A stretch of DNA of 64,000 nt from Corella eumyota (taxonomy: Eukaryota; Chordata; Ascidiacea; Phlebobranchia; Corellidae): positions 12,188,990 to 12,252,989 of the forward strand of contig OY720102.1 in NCBI GenBank assembly GCA_963082875.1, read 5' to 3'. The position numbers were made by a program, and so were the translations under genes. Under the pieces are notes generated by a model that was given only the letters and a program-made list of their open reading frames with translations, was not told the origin of the DNA and did not search any database. Below, one piece after another: positions 39,701-53,855 of the stretch (its first letter is position 1; every line of letters begins with the position of its first letter).

Positions 39701-41815
39701 ATTAAAATAGGTTTTTATTATTTATTTAAATCTCAGTTAAAAATAGAAAAAATATTTCAGAAATTACACTTTTGTTTCAGTTGTTCACTTAAAATAAAGT
39801 GTAACTCAAAATCAATCCTATTCACAGATACCCTTAGTTAAGACAAACATTTACACGATTTGTATAAAAAAAGGTGAAAAATATACATCTAGAACAAAGA
39901 CACTTTTCAGTTCAACAATTTTCGCCTCCTAAAAAACACTAAAAACTCAAGTTTAAAACTTTTCTTCAAGTTTACTTTATTTCTAAAAATAGCTTGTAAA
40001 TTACATTAACAAATACAAAATAATGCAGTAATCAACAGAAATGAATTTTAAGTAAAATCGCCTACTAATAAAAGTAGGACTTTCAAAAACCAAATTAACT
40101 CAAAAATACTCTTATCTACGGAAATATTTAGTAAAAGGCGAAAGATTTACTCGATATGAATAAAAGTCCGAGTAAAATATTTTTATTGAAACTGAAGTAT
40201 ATTTCCCAATTAAATAAATTAATTTGTGGTGTTTGTGATCAGTTATAAGTTAAAACAGATACACTTAATACATTTCACTAACAAAAACTCAAATAACAAT
40301 ATAATTTTAACAAACTTCAAGAAAAAGTTTGTTGTAATAAGCAGTCAAAGTTTGGCCACTGCATTTTCAATGCTAGACACTCGATTATATCAGTTTTATT
40401 CAAATATTACTAAATTATAAAAACTAGCAATCATATTTAAATGGGTTTTTATTATTAATTAAATCTCAGTTAAAAATAAAAAAATATTTCAGAAATTATA
40501 CTCTTGTTTCAGTTGGTCACTTAAAATAAAGTGTAACTCAAAATTAATCCTATTCACAGATATCTTTGGTTAAGACAAACTTTTACACGATATGTATAAT
40601 AAAGGTGAAAAATATACATCTAGAACAAATACACTTTTCAGTTCAACAATTATCGCCTCCTAAAAAACACTAAAAACTCAAGTTTAAAAATTTTCTTCAA
40701 GTTTACTTTATTTCTAAAAATAGCTTGTAAATTACATTAACAAATACAAAATAATGCAGTAATCAACAAAAATGAATTTTAAGTAAAATCGCCTACTAAT
40801 AAAAGTTGGATATTCAAAAACAAAATTAACTCAAAAATACTCTTATCTACGGAAATATTTAGTAAAAGGCGAAAGATTTACTCGATATGAATAAAAGTCC
40901 GAGTAAAATATTTTTATTGAAACTGAAGTATATTTCCCAATTAAATAAATTAATTTGTGGTGTTTGTGATCAGTTATAAGTTAAAACAGATACACTTAAT
41001 ACATTTCACTAACAAAAACTCAAATAACAATATAATTTTAACAAACTTCAAGAAAAAGTTTGTTGTAATAAGCAGTCAAAGTTTGGCCACTGCATTTTCA
41101 ATGCTAGACACTCGATTATATCAGTTTTATTCAAATATTACTAAATTATAAAAACTAGCAATCATATTTAAATGGGTTTTTATTATTAATTAAATCTCAG
41201 TTAAAAATAAAAAAATATTTCAGAAATTATACTCTTGTTTCAGTTGGTCACTTAAAATAAAGTGTAACTCAAAATTAATCCTATTCACAGATATCTTTGG
41301 TTAAGACAAACTTTTACACGATATGTATAATAAAGGTGAAAAATATACATCTAGAACAAATACACTTTTCAGTTCAACAATTTTCGCCTCCTAAAAAACA
41401 CTAAAAACTCAAGTTTAAAAATTTTCTTCAAGTTTACTTTATTTCTAAAAATAGCTTGTAAATTACATTAACAAATACAAAATAATGCAGTAATCAACAA
41501 AAATGAATTTTAAGTAAAATCGCCTACTAATAAAAGTTGGATATTCAAAAACAAAATTAACTCAAAAATACTCTTATCTACGGAAATCTTTAGTAAAAGG
41601 CGAAAGATTTACTCGATATGAATAAAAGTTCGAGTAAAATATTTTTATTGAAACTGAAGTATATTTCCCAATTAAATAAATTAATTTGTGGTGTTTGTGA
41701 TCAGTTATAAGTTAAAACAGATACACTTAATACATTTCACTAACAAAAACTCAAATAACAATATAATTTTAATAAACTTCAAGAAAAAGTTTGTTGTAAT
41801 AAGCAGTCAAAGTTT
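36770..41815 (+). repeat. Right HOR copy R1, 7 monomers, 5,046 bp
   Basis: Lengths run 685, 735, 714, 716, 734, 731, 731 (M53-M59). The first five positions match M60-M64 at a constant 5,046-bp offset downstream of M60's fusion point, as well as M77-M80. Relative to R2 it lacks the eleven-monomer second part, and it has one 731-bp monomer doubled. Confidence 0.85.
40354..41815 (+). repeat. Recent one-monomer tandem duplication (M58 and M59, 731 bp each)
   Basis: The two neighbours differ at only a handful of positions by eye, for example TATCGCC/TTTCGCC, GAAATATTT/GAAATCTTT, GTCCGAG/GTTCGAG and AACAAAC/AATAAAC. M57 and M58 share GAAATATTT near their ends, while R2 has GAAATCTTT, so the duplication is younger than the R1/R2 split. 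Confidence 0.82.
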
Positions 41816-42500
41816 GGCCACTGCATTTTTAATGCTAGACACTCGATTATAGCAGTTTCATTAAAATATTACTAAATTATAAAAACTAGCAATAATATTT
41901 AAAAAGGTTTTTATTATTAATTAAATCTCAGTTAAAAATAAAAAAAATATTTCAGAAAAAAGTCAAAATCAATCCTATTCACAGATATCTTTGGTTAAGA
42001 CAAACATTTACACGATTTGTATAATAAAGGTGAAAAATATACATCTAGAACAAAGACACTTTTCAGTTCAACAATTTTCGTCTCCTAAAAAACACTAAAA
42101 ACTCAAGTTTAAAACTTTTCTTCAAGTTTACTTTATTTCTAAAAATAGCTTGTTAATTACATTAACAAATACAAAATAATGCAGTAATCAACAGAAATGA
42201 ATTTTAGGTAAAATCGCCTACTATTAAAAGTAGGCCTTTCAAAAACAAATTTAACTCTAAAATCCTCTTATCCACGGAGAACTTTAGTAAAAGGTGAAAG
42301 ATTTACTCGATATGAATAAAAGTCCGAGTAAAATACCTTTATTAAAACTGAACTATATTTCACAATTAAATAAATTAATTTGTGGTGTTTGTCATCAGTT
42401 ATAAGTTAAAACAGATACACTTTACTAACAAAAACTCGAAAAACAATATAATTTTAACAAACTTCAAGGAAAAGTTTGTTGTAATAAGCAGTCAAAGTTT
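41816..42500 (+). repeat. Fusion monomer M60 (M66-like front, M53-like back)
   Basis: The front has CATTTTTAATGCTAGACAC, CAGTTTCATTAAAA and TTTAAAAAGG, as in M66 and M82; the back has TTTTCGTCTCC and CACGGAGAAC, as in M53 and M77. The switch lies between about 41906 and 42079. It explains why R1 goes straight into another copy of the first HOR section. Confidence 0.8.
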
Positions 42501-45500
42501 TGCCACTGCATTTTCAATGCTAGACACTCGATTATATCAGTTTTATTTAAATATTACTAAATTATAAAAACTAGCAATAATATTAAAATGGGTTTTTATT
42601 ATTTATTTAAATCTCAGTTAAAAATAGAAAAAATATTTCAGAAATTACACTCTTGTTTCAGTTGTTCACTTAAAATAAAGTGTAACTCAAAATCAATCCT
42701 ATTCACAGATACCCTTGGTTAAGACAAACATTTACACGATTTGTATAAAAAAAGGTGAAAAATATACAACTAGAACAAAGACACTTTTCAGTTCAACAAT
42801 TTTCGCCTCCTAAAAAACACTAAAAACTCAAGTTTAAAACTTTTCTTCAAGTTTACTTTATTTCTAAAAATAGCTTGTAAATTACATTAACAAATACAAA
42901 ATAATGCAGTAATCAACAGAAATGAATTTTAGATAAAATCGCCTACTAATTAAAGTAGGCCTTTCAAAAACAAAATTAACTCAAAAATACTCTTATCCAC
43001 GGAAATCTTTAGTAAAAGGCGAACGATTTACTCGATATGAATAAAAGTCAGAGTAAAATACCTTTATTGAAACTGAACTATATTTCACAATTAAATAAAT
43101 TAATTTGTGGTGTTTGTTATTAGTTGTAGATTGAAACAGATACACTTAATACACTTCACTAACAAAAACTCAAATAACAATATAATTTTAACAAACTTCA
43201 AGGAAAAAGTTTGTTGTAATAAGCAGTCAAAGTTTGGCCACTGCATTTTCAATGCTAGCCACTCGATTATATTAGTTTTATTTAAATATTACTAAATTAT
43301 AAAAACTAGCAATAATATTAAAATGGGTTTTTATTATTTATTTAAATCTCAGTTAAAAATAGAAAAAATATTTCAGAAATTACACTCTTGTTTCAGTTGG
43401 TCACTTAAAATAAAGTGTAACTCAAAATCAATCTTATTCACAGATATCTTTGGTTAAGACAAACATTTACACGATTTGTATAATTAAGGTGAAAAATATA
43501 CATCTAGAACAAAGACACTTTTCAGTTCAACAATTTTTGCCTCCTAAAAACTCAAGTTTAAAACTTTTCTTCAAGTTTACTTTATTTCTAAAAATAGCTT
43601 GTTAATTACATTAACAAATACAAAATAATGCAGTAATCAACAGAAATGAATTTTAGGTAAAATCGCCTACTATTAAAAGTAGGCCTTTCAAAAACAAATT
43701 TAACTCTAAAATCCTCTTATCCACGGAAATCTTTAGTAAAAGGTGAAAGATTTACTCGATATGAATAAAAGTCAGAGTAAAATACCTTTATTTAAACTGA
43801 ACTATATTTCACAATTAAATAAATTAATTTGTGGTGTTTGTCATCAGTTATAAGTTAAAACAGATACACTTTACTAAGAAAAACTCGAAAAACAATATAA
43901 TTTTAACAAACTTCAAGGAAAAGTTTGTTGTAATAAGCAGTCAAAGTTTGGCCACTGCATTTTCAATGCTAGACACTCGATTATATCAGTTTTATTTAAA
44001 TATTACTAAATTATAAAAACTAGCAATAATATTAAAATGGGTTTTTATTATTTATTTAAATCTCAGTTAAAAATATTTGAGAAATTACACTCTTGTTTCA
44101 GTTGTTCACTTAAAATAAAGTGTAACTCAAAATCAATCCTATTCACAGATACCCTTGGTTAAGACAAACATTTACACGATTTGTATAAAAAAAGGTGAAA
44201 AATATACATCTAGAACAAAGACACTTTTCAGTTCGACAATTTTCGCCTCCTAAGAAACACTAAAAACTCAAGTTTAAAACTTTTCTTCAAGTTTACTTCA
44301 TTTCTAAAAATAGCTTGTTAATTACATTAACAAATACAAAACAATGCAGTAATAAACAGAAATGAATTTTAGGTAAAATTGCCTACTAATAAAAGTAGGT
44401 CTTTCAAAAACAAAATTAACTCAAAAATACTCTTATCCACGGAAAACTTTAGTAAAAAGCGAAAGATTTACTCGATATGAATAAAAGTCAGAGTAAAATA
44501 CCTTTATTGAAACTGAACTATATTTCACAATTAAATAAATTAATTTGTGGTGTTTGTTATCAGTTATAAGTTAAAACAGATACACTTTACTAACAAAAAC
44601 TCGAAAAACAATATAATTTTAACAAACTTCAAGAAAAAGTTTGTTTAAATAAGCAGTCAAAGTTTGGCCACTGCATTTTCAATGCTAGACACTCGATTAT
44701 ATCAGTTTTATTTAAATATTACTAAATTATAAAAACTAGCAATAATATTAAAATAGGTTTTTATTATTTATTTAAATCTCAGTTAAAAATAGAAAAAATA
44801 TTTCAGAAATTACACTTTTGTTTCAGTTGTTCACTTAAAATAAAGTGTAACTCAAAATCAATCCTATTCACAGATACCCTTGGTTAAGACAAACATTTAC
44901 ACGATTTGTATAAAAAAAGGTGAAAAATATACATCTAGAACAAAGACACTTTTCAGTTCAACAATTTTCGCCTCCTAAAAAACACTAAAAACTCAAGTTT
45001 AAAACTTTTCTTCAAGTTTACTTTATTTCTAAAAATAGCTTGTAAATTACATTAACAAATACAAAATAATGCAGTAATCAACAGAAATGAATTTTAAGTA
45101 AAATCGCCTACTAATAAAAGTAGGACTTTCAAAAACCAAATTAACTCAAAAATACTCTTATCTACGGAAATCTTTAGTAAAAGGCGAAAGATTTACTCGA
45201 TATGAATAAAAGTCCGAGTAAAATATTTTTATTGAAACTGAAGTATATTTCCCAATTAAATAAATTAATTTGTGGTGTTTGTGATCAGTTATAAGTTAAA
45301 ACAGATACACTTAATACATTTCACTAACAAAAACTCAAATAACAATATAATTTTAACAAACTTCAAGAAAAAGTTTGTTGTAATAAGCAGTCAAAGTTTG
45401 GCCACTGCATTTTCAATGCTAGACACTCGATTATATCAGTTTTATTCAAATATTACTAAATTATAAAAACTAGCAATCATATTTAAATGGGTTTTTATTA

Positions 45501-46130
45501 TTAATTAAATCTCAGTTAAAAATAAAAAAATATTTCAGAAATTATACTCTTGTTTCAGTTGGTCACTTAAAATAAAGTGTAACTCAAAATTAATCCTATT
45601 CACAGATATCTTTGGTTAAGACAAACTTTTACACAATATGTATAATAAAGGTGAAAAATATACATCTAGAACAAATACACTTTTCAGTTCAACAATTTTC
45701 GCCTCCTAAAAAACACTAAAAACTCAAGTTTAAAAATTTTCTTCAAGTTTACTTTATTTCTAAAAATAGCTTGTAAATTACATTAACAAAAACAAAATAA
45801 TGCAGTAATCAACAAAAATGAATTTTAAGTAAAATCGCCTACTAATAAAAGTTGGATATTCAAAAACAAAATTAACTCAAAAATACTCTTATCTACGGAA
45901 ATCTTTAGTAAAAGGCGAAAGATTTACTCGATATGAATAAAAGTTCGAGTAAAATATTTTTATTGAAACTGAAGTATATTTCCCAATTAAATAAATTAAT
46001 TTGTGGTGTTTGTGATCAGTTATAAGTTAAAACAGATACACTTAATACATTTCACTAACAAAAACTCAAATAACAATATAATTTTAATAAACTTCAAGAA
46101 AAAGTTTGTTGTAATAAGCAGTCAAAGTTT

Positions 46131-49100
46131 GGCCACTGCATTTTTAATGCTAGACACTCGATTATAGCAGTTTCATTAAAATATTACTAAATTATAAAAA
46201 CTAGCAATAATATTTAAAAAGGTTTTTATTATTAATTAAATCTCAGTTAAAAATAAAAAAAATATTTCAGAAAAAAGTCAAAATCAATCCTATTCACAGA
46301 TATCTTTAGTTAAGACAAACACTTACACGATTTGTATAATAAAGGTGAAAAATATACATCTAGAACAAAGACACTTTTCAGTTTAACAATTTTCGCCTCC
46401 TAAAAAACACAAAAAACTCAAGTTTAAAACTTTTCTTCAAGTTTACTTTATTTCTAAAATAGCTTGTTAATTACATTAACAAATACAAAATAATGCAGTA
46501 ATCAACAAAAATGAATTTTAGATAAAATCGCCTACTAATTAAAGTAGGCCTTTCAAAAACAAAATTAACTCAAAAATACTCTTATCCACGGAAATCTTTA
46601 GTAAAAGGCGAAAGATTTACTCGATATGAATAAAAGTCCGAGTAAAAGATCTTTATTGAAACTGAAGTAAATTTCACAATTAAATAAATTAATTTGTGGT
46701 GTTTGTGATCAGTTATAAGTTAAAACAGATACACTTCACTAACAAAAACTCAAATAACAATATAATTTTAACAAACTTCAAGAAAAAGTTTGTTGTAATA
46801 AGCAGTCAAAGTTTGGCCACTGCATTTTCAATGCTAAACACTCGATTATAGCAGTTTTATTAAAATATTACTAAATTATAAAAACTAGCAATAATATTAA
46901 AATAGGTTTTTATTATTAATTAAATCTCAGTTAAAAATAAAAAAAATATTTCAGAAAAAAGTCAAAATCAATCTTATTCACAGATATCTTTGGTTAAGAC
47001 AAACATTTACACGATTTGTATAATAAAGGTGAAAAATATACATCTAGAACAAAGACACTTTTCAGTTTAACAATTTTCGCCTCCTAAGAAACACTAAAAA
47101 CTCAAGTATAAAACTTTTCTTCAAGTTTACTTTATTTCTAAAAATAGCTTGTTAATTACATTAACAAATACAAAATAATGCAGTAATCAACAGAAATGAA
47201 TTTTAGATAAAATCGCCTACTAATTAAAGTAGGCCTTTCAAAAACAAAATTAACTCAAAAATACTCTTATCCACGGAAATCTTTAGTAAAAGGCGAAAGA
47301 TTTACTCGATATGAATAAAAGTCCGAGTAAAAGATCTTTATTGAAACTGAAGTAAATTTCACAATTAAATAAATTAATTTGTGGTGTTTGTGATCAGTTA
47401 TAAGTTAAAACAGATACACTTCACTAACAAAAACTCAAATAACAATATAATTTTAACAAACTTCAAGAAAAAGTTTGTTGTAATAAGCAGTCAAAGTTTG
47501 GCCACTGCATTTTCAATGCTAAACACTCGATTATAGCAGTTTTATTAAAATATTACTAAATTATAAAAACTAGCAATAATATTAAAATAGGTTTTTATTA
47601 TTAATTAAATCTCAGTTAAAAATAAAAAAAATATTTCAGAAAAAAGTCAAAATCAATCCTATTCACAGATATCTTTGGTTAAGACAAACATTTACACGAT
47701 TTGTATAATAAAGGTGAAAAATATACATCTAGAACAAAGACACTTTTCAGTTCAACAATTTTCGCCTCCTAAAAAACACTAAAAACTCAAGTATAAAACT
47801 TTTCTTCAAGTTTACTTTATTTCTAAAAATAGCTTGTTAATTACATTAACAAATACAAAATAATGCAGTAATCAACAGAAATGAATTTTAGATAAAATCG
47901 CCTACTAATTAAAGTAGGCCTTTCAAAAACAAAATTAACTCAAAAATACTCTTATCCACGGAAATCTTTAGTAAAAGGCGAAAGATTTACTCGATATGAA
48001 TAAAAGTCCGAGTAAAAGATTTTTATTGAAACTGAAGTATATTTCACAATTAAATAAATTAATTTGTGGTGTTTGTGATCAGTTATAAGTTAAAACAGAT
48101 ACACTTCACTAACAAAAACTCAAATAACAATATAATTTTACCAAACTTCAAGAAAAAGTTTGTTGTAATAAGCAGTCAAAGTTTGGCCACTGCATTTTCA
48201 ATGCTAAACACTCGATTATAGCAGTTTTATTAAAATATTACTAAATTATAAAAACTAGCAATAATATTTAAATAGGTTTTTATTATTAATTAAATCTCAG
48301 TTAAAAATAAAAAAAATATTTCAGAAAAAAGTCAAAATCAATCCTATTTACAGATATCTTTGGTTAAGACAAACATTTACACGATTTGTATAATAAAGGT
48401 GAAAAATATACATCTAGAACAAAGACACTTTTCAGTTCAACAATTTTCGCCTCCTAAAAAACACTAAAAACTCAAGTTTAAAACTTTTCTTCAAGTTTAC
48501 TTTATTTCTAAAAATTGCTTGTAAATTACATTAACAAATACAAAATAATGCAGTAATCAACAGAAATGAATTTTAAGTAAAATCGCCTACTAATAAAAGT
48601 AGGACTTTCAAAAACAAAATTAACTCAAAAATACTCTTATCTACGGAAATCTTTAGTAAAAGGCGAAAGATTTACTCGATATGAATAACAGACCGAGTAA
48701 AATATTTTTATTGAAACTGAAGTATATTTCACAATTAAATAAATTAATTTGTGGTGTTTGTGATCAGTTATAAGTTAAAACAGATACACTTCACTAACAA
48801 AAACTCAAATAACAATATAATTTTAACAAACTTCAAGAAAAAGTTTGTTGTAATAAGCAGTCAAAGTTTGGCCACTGCATTTTTAATGCTAAACACTCGA
48901 TTATAGCAGTTTTATTAAAATATTACTAAATTATAAAAACTAGCAATAATATTTAAATAGGTTTTTATTATTAATTAAATCTCAGTTAAAAATAAAAAAA
49001 ATATTTCAGAAAAAAGTCAAAATCAATCCTATTCACAGATATCTTTGGTTAAGACAAACATTTACACGATTTGTATAATAAAGGTGAAAAATATACATCT

Positions 49101-49554
49101 AGAACAAAGACACTTTTCAGTTCAACAATTTTCGCCTCCTAAAAAACACAAAAAACTCAAGTTTAAAACTTTTCTTCAAGTTTACTTTATTTCTAAAAAT
49201 AGCTTGTTAATTACATTAACAAATACAAAATAATGCAGTAATCAACAGAAATAAATTTTAGATAAAATCGCCTACTAATTAAAGTAGGCCTTTCAAAAAC
49301 AAAATTAACTCAAAAATACTCTTATCCACGGAAATCTTTAGTAAAAGGCGAAAGATTTACTCGATATGAATAAAAGTCCGAGTAAAAGATCTTTATTGAA
49401 ACTGAAGTAAATTTCACAATTAAATAAATTAATTTGTGGTGTTTGTGATCAGTTATAAGTTAAAACAGATACACTTCACTAACAAAAACTCAAATAACAA
49501 TATAATTTTAACAAACTTCAAGAAAAAGTTTGTTGTAATAAGCAGTCAAAGTTT
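46131..49554 (+). repeat. Run of five A-type monomers inside R2 (M66-M70)
   Basis: Five successive copies of 684 or 685 bp lie here, several nearly identical to each other (M67, M68, M70: AAGTATAAAAC or AAAAGATC variants). This is the most uniform stretch in the window and looks like a small local amplification. R3 keeps three of the five. An open frame at 49045-49233 from a TTG in M69 exists only because CACTAAAAACTC became CACAAAAAACTC; it is not a gene. Confidence 0.8.
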
Positions 49555-52500
49555 GGCCACTGCATTTTCAATGCTAAACACTCGATTATAGCAGTTTTAT
49601 TAAAATATTACTAAATTATAAAAACTAGCAATAATATTAAAATAGGTTTTTATTATTAATTAAATCTCAGTTAAAAATAAAAAAAATATTTCAGAAATTA
49701 CACTCTTGTTTCAGTTGGTCACTTAAAACAAAGTGTAACTCAAAATTAATCCTATTCACAGATATCTTTGGTTAAGACAAACTTTTACACGATTTGTATA
49801 ATAAAGGTGAAAAATATACATCTAGAACAAATACACTTTTCAGTTCAACAATTTTCGCCTCCTAAAAAACACTAAAAACTCAAGTTTAAAACTTTTCTTC
49901 AAGTTTACTTTATTTCTAAAAATAGCTTGTTAATTACATTAACAAATACAAAATAATGCAGTAATCAACAGAAATGAATTTTAAGTAAAATCGCCTACTA
50001 ATAAAAGTAGGCCTTTCAAAAACAAAATTAACTCAAAAATACTCTTATCCACGGAAATCTTTAGTAAAAGGCGAAAGATTTACTCGATATGAATAAAAGT
50101 CCGAGTAAAATATTTTTATTGAAACTGAAGTATATTTCACAATTAAATAAATTAATTTGTGGTGTTTGTGATCAGTTATAAGTTAAAACAGATACACTTC
50201 ACTAACAAAAACTCAAATAACAATATAATTTTAACAAACTTCAAGAAAAAGTTTGTTGTAATAAGCAGTCAAAGTTTGGCCACTGCATTTTCAATGCTAA
50301 ACACTCGATTATAGCAGTTTTATTAAAATATTACTAAATTATAAAAACTAGCAATAATATTTAAATAGGTTTTTATTATTAATTAAATCTCAGTTAAAAA
50401 TAAAAAAAATATTTCAGAAAAAAGTCAAAATCAATCCTATTCACAGATATCTTTGGTTAAGACAAACATTTACACGATTTGTATAATAAAGGTGAAAAAT
50501 ATACATCTAGAACAAAGACACTTTTCAGTTCAACAATTTTCACCTCCTAAAAAACACTAAAAACTCAAGTTTAAAACTTTTCTTCAAGTTTACTTTATTT
50601 CTAAAAATAGCTTGTTAATTACATTAACAAATACAAAATAATGCAGTAATCAACAGAAATGAATTTTAGATAAAATCGCCTACTAATTAAAGTAGGCCTT
50701 TCAAAAACAAAATTAACTCAAAAATACTCTTATCCACGGAAATCTTTAGTAAAAGGCGAAAGATTTACTCGATATGAATAAAAGTCCGAGTAAAATATTT
50801 TTATTGAAACTGAAGTATATTTCGCAATTAAATAATATAATTTGTGGTGTTTGTGATCAGTTAAAAGTTAAAACAGATAAACTTAATACAATTTACTAAC
50901 AAAAACTTAAATAACAATATAATTTTAACAAACTTCAAGAAAAAGTTTGTTGTAATAAGCAGTCAAAGTTTGGCCACTGCATTTTTAATGCTAGACACTC
51001 GATTATATCAGTTTTATTTAAATATTACTAAATTATAAAAACTAGCAATCATATTTAAATGGGTTTTTATTATTAATTAAATCTCAGTTAAAAATAAAAA
51101 AATATTTCAGAAATTACACTCTTGTTTCAGTTGGTCACTTAAAATAAAGTGTAACTCAAAATTAATCCTATTCACAGATATCTTTGGTTAAGACAAACTT
51201 TTACACGATTTGTATAATAAAGGTGAAAAATATACATCTAGAACAAATACACTTTTCAGTTCAACAATTTTCGCCTCCTAAAAAACACTAAAAACTCAAG
51301 TTTAAAACTTTTCTTCAAGTTTACTTTATTTCTAAAAACAGCTTGTTAATTACATTAACAAATACAAAATAATGCAGTAATAAACAGAAATGAATTTTAG
51401 GTAAAATCGCCTACTATTAAAAGTAGGCCTTTCAAAAACAAATTTAACTCTAAAATCCTCTTATCCACGGAAATCTTTAGTAAAAGGTGAAAGATTTACT
51501 CGATATGAATAAAAGTCAGAGTAAAATACCTTTATTGAAACTGAACTATATTTCACAATTAAATAAATTAATTTGTGGTGTTTGTCATCAGTTATAAGTT
51601 AAAACAGATACACTTTACTAACAAAAACTCGAAAAACAATATAATTTTAACAAACTTCAAGGAAAAGTTTGTTGTAATAAGCAGTCAAAGTTTGGCCACT
51701 GCATTTTCAATGCTAGACACTCGATTATATCAGTTTTATTTAAATATTACTAAATTATAAAAACTAGCAATAATATTAAAATGGGTTTTTATTATTTATT
51801 TAAATCTCAGTTAAAAATATTTGAGAAATTACACTCTTGTTTCAGTTGTTCACTTAAAATAAAGTGTAACTCAAAATCAATCCTATTCACAGATACCCTT
51901 GGTTAAGACAAACATTTACACGATTTGTATAAAAAAAGGTGAAAAATATACATCTAGAACAAAGACACTTTTCAGTTCGACAATTTTCGCCTCCTAAGAA
52001 ACACTAAAAACTCAAGTTTAAAACTTTTCTTCAAGTTTACTTCATTTCTAAAAATAGCTTGTTAATTACATTAACAAATACAAAACAATGCAGTAATAAA
52101 CAAAAATGAATTTTAGGTAAAATTGCCTACTAATAAAAGTAGGTCTTTCAAAAACAAAATTAACTCAAAAATACTCTTATCCACGGAAAATTTAGTAAAA
52201 GGCGAAAGATTTACTCGATATGAATAAAAGTCAGAGCAAAATACCTTTATTGAAACTGAACTATATTTCACAATTAAATAAATTAATTTGTGGTGTTTGT
52301 TATCAGTTATAAGTTAAAACAGATACACTTTACTAACAAAAACTCGAAAAACAATATAATTTTAACAAACTTCAAGGAAAAGTTTGTTTAAATAAGCAGT
52401 CAAAGTTTGGCCACTGCATTTTCAATGCTAGACACTCGATTATATCAGTTTCATTTAAATATTACTAAATTATAAAAACTAGCAATAATATTAAAATAGG

Positions 52501-53855
52501 TTTTTATTATTTATTTAAATCTCAGTTAAAAATAGAAAAAATATTTCAGAAATTACACTTTTGTTTCAGTTGTTCACTTAAAATAAAGTGTAACTCAAAA
52601 TCAATCCTATTCACAGATACCCTTGGTTAAGACAAACATTTACACGATTTGTATAAAAAAAGGTGAAAAATATACATCTAGAACAAAGATACTTTTCAGT
52701 TCAACAATTTTCGCCTCCTAAAAAAAAAAAAAACTCAAGTTTAAAACTTTTCTTCAAGTTTACTTTATTTCTAAAAATAGCTTGTAAATTACATTAACAA
52801 ATACAAAATAATGCAGTAATCAACAGAAATGAATTTTAAGTAAAATCGCCTACTAATAAAAGTAGGACTTTCAAAAACCAAATTAACTCAAAAATACTCT
52901 TATCTACGGAAATCTTTAGTAAAAGGCGAAAGATTTACTCGATATGAATAAAAGTCCGACTAAAATATTTTTATTGAAACTGAAGTATATTTCCCAATTA
53001 AATAAATTAATTTGTGGTGTTTGTGATCAGTTATAAGTTAAAACAGATACACTTAATACATTTCACTAACAAAAACTCAAATAACAATATAATTTTAACA
53101 AACTTCAAGAAAAAGTTTGTTGTAATAAGCAGTCAAAGTTTGGCCACTGCATTTTCAATGCTAGACACTCGATTATATCAGTTTTATTTAAATATTACTA
53201 AATTATAAAAACTAGCAATAATATTAAAATGGGTTTTTATTATTTATTTAAATCTCAGTTAAAAATAGAAAAAATATTTCAGAAATTACACTCTTGTTTC
53301 AGTTGGTCACTTAAAATAAAGTGTAACTCAAAATCAATCTTATTCACAGATATCTTTGGTTAAGACAAACATTTACACGATTTGTATAATTAAGGTGAAA
53401 AATATACATCTAGAACAAAGACACTTTTCAGTTCAACAATTTTTGCCTCCTAAAAACTCAAGTTTAAAACTTTTCTTCAAGTTTACTTTATTTCTAAAAA
53501 CAGCTTGTTAATTACATTAACAAATACAAAATAATGCAGTAATCAACAGAAATGAATTTTAGGTAAAATCGCCTACTATTAAAAGTAGGCCTTTCAAAAA
53601 CAAATTTAACTCTAAAATCCTCTTATCCACGGAAATCTTTAGTAAAAGGTGAAAGATTTACTCGATATGAATAAAAGTCAGAGTAAAATACCTTTATTGA
53701 AACTGAACTATATTTCACAATTAAATAAATTAATTTGTGGTGTTTGTCATCAGTTATAAGTTAAAACAGATACACTTTACTAACAAAAACTCGAAAAACA
53801 ATATAATTTTAACAAACTTCAAGGAAAAGTTTGTTGTAATAAGCAATCAAAGTTT

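Larger units (their letters stand above)
41816..53855 (+). repeat. Right HOR copy R2, 17 monomers, 12,040 bp
   Basis: Lengths run 685, 735, 714, 716, 734, 731, 684, 685, 685, 685, 685, 723, 694, 722, 715, 733, 714 (M60-M76). It is the longest right-domain unit. It mixes right-type monomers at both ends with a core of A-type monomers like those of the left domain. R3 repeats it with four fewer monomers. Confidence 0.85.

Noticed and set aside
49045-49233. 62-codon open frame starting at TTG
   Set aside because: It exists only because one T-to-A change (CACTAAAAACTC to CACAAAAAACTC) removes a stop that most copies keep. It lies wholly within satellite and resembles no protein I know.
52713-52735. 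Long A run as a retroposon tail
   Set aside because: The 13-A run in M75 recurs at the same place in M88 and derives from AAAAAACACTAAAAACTC; no inserted body or target duplication is attached.
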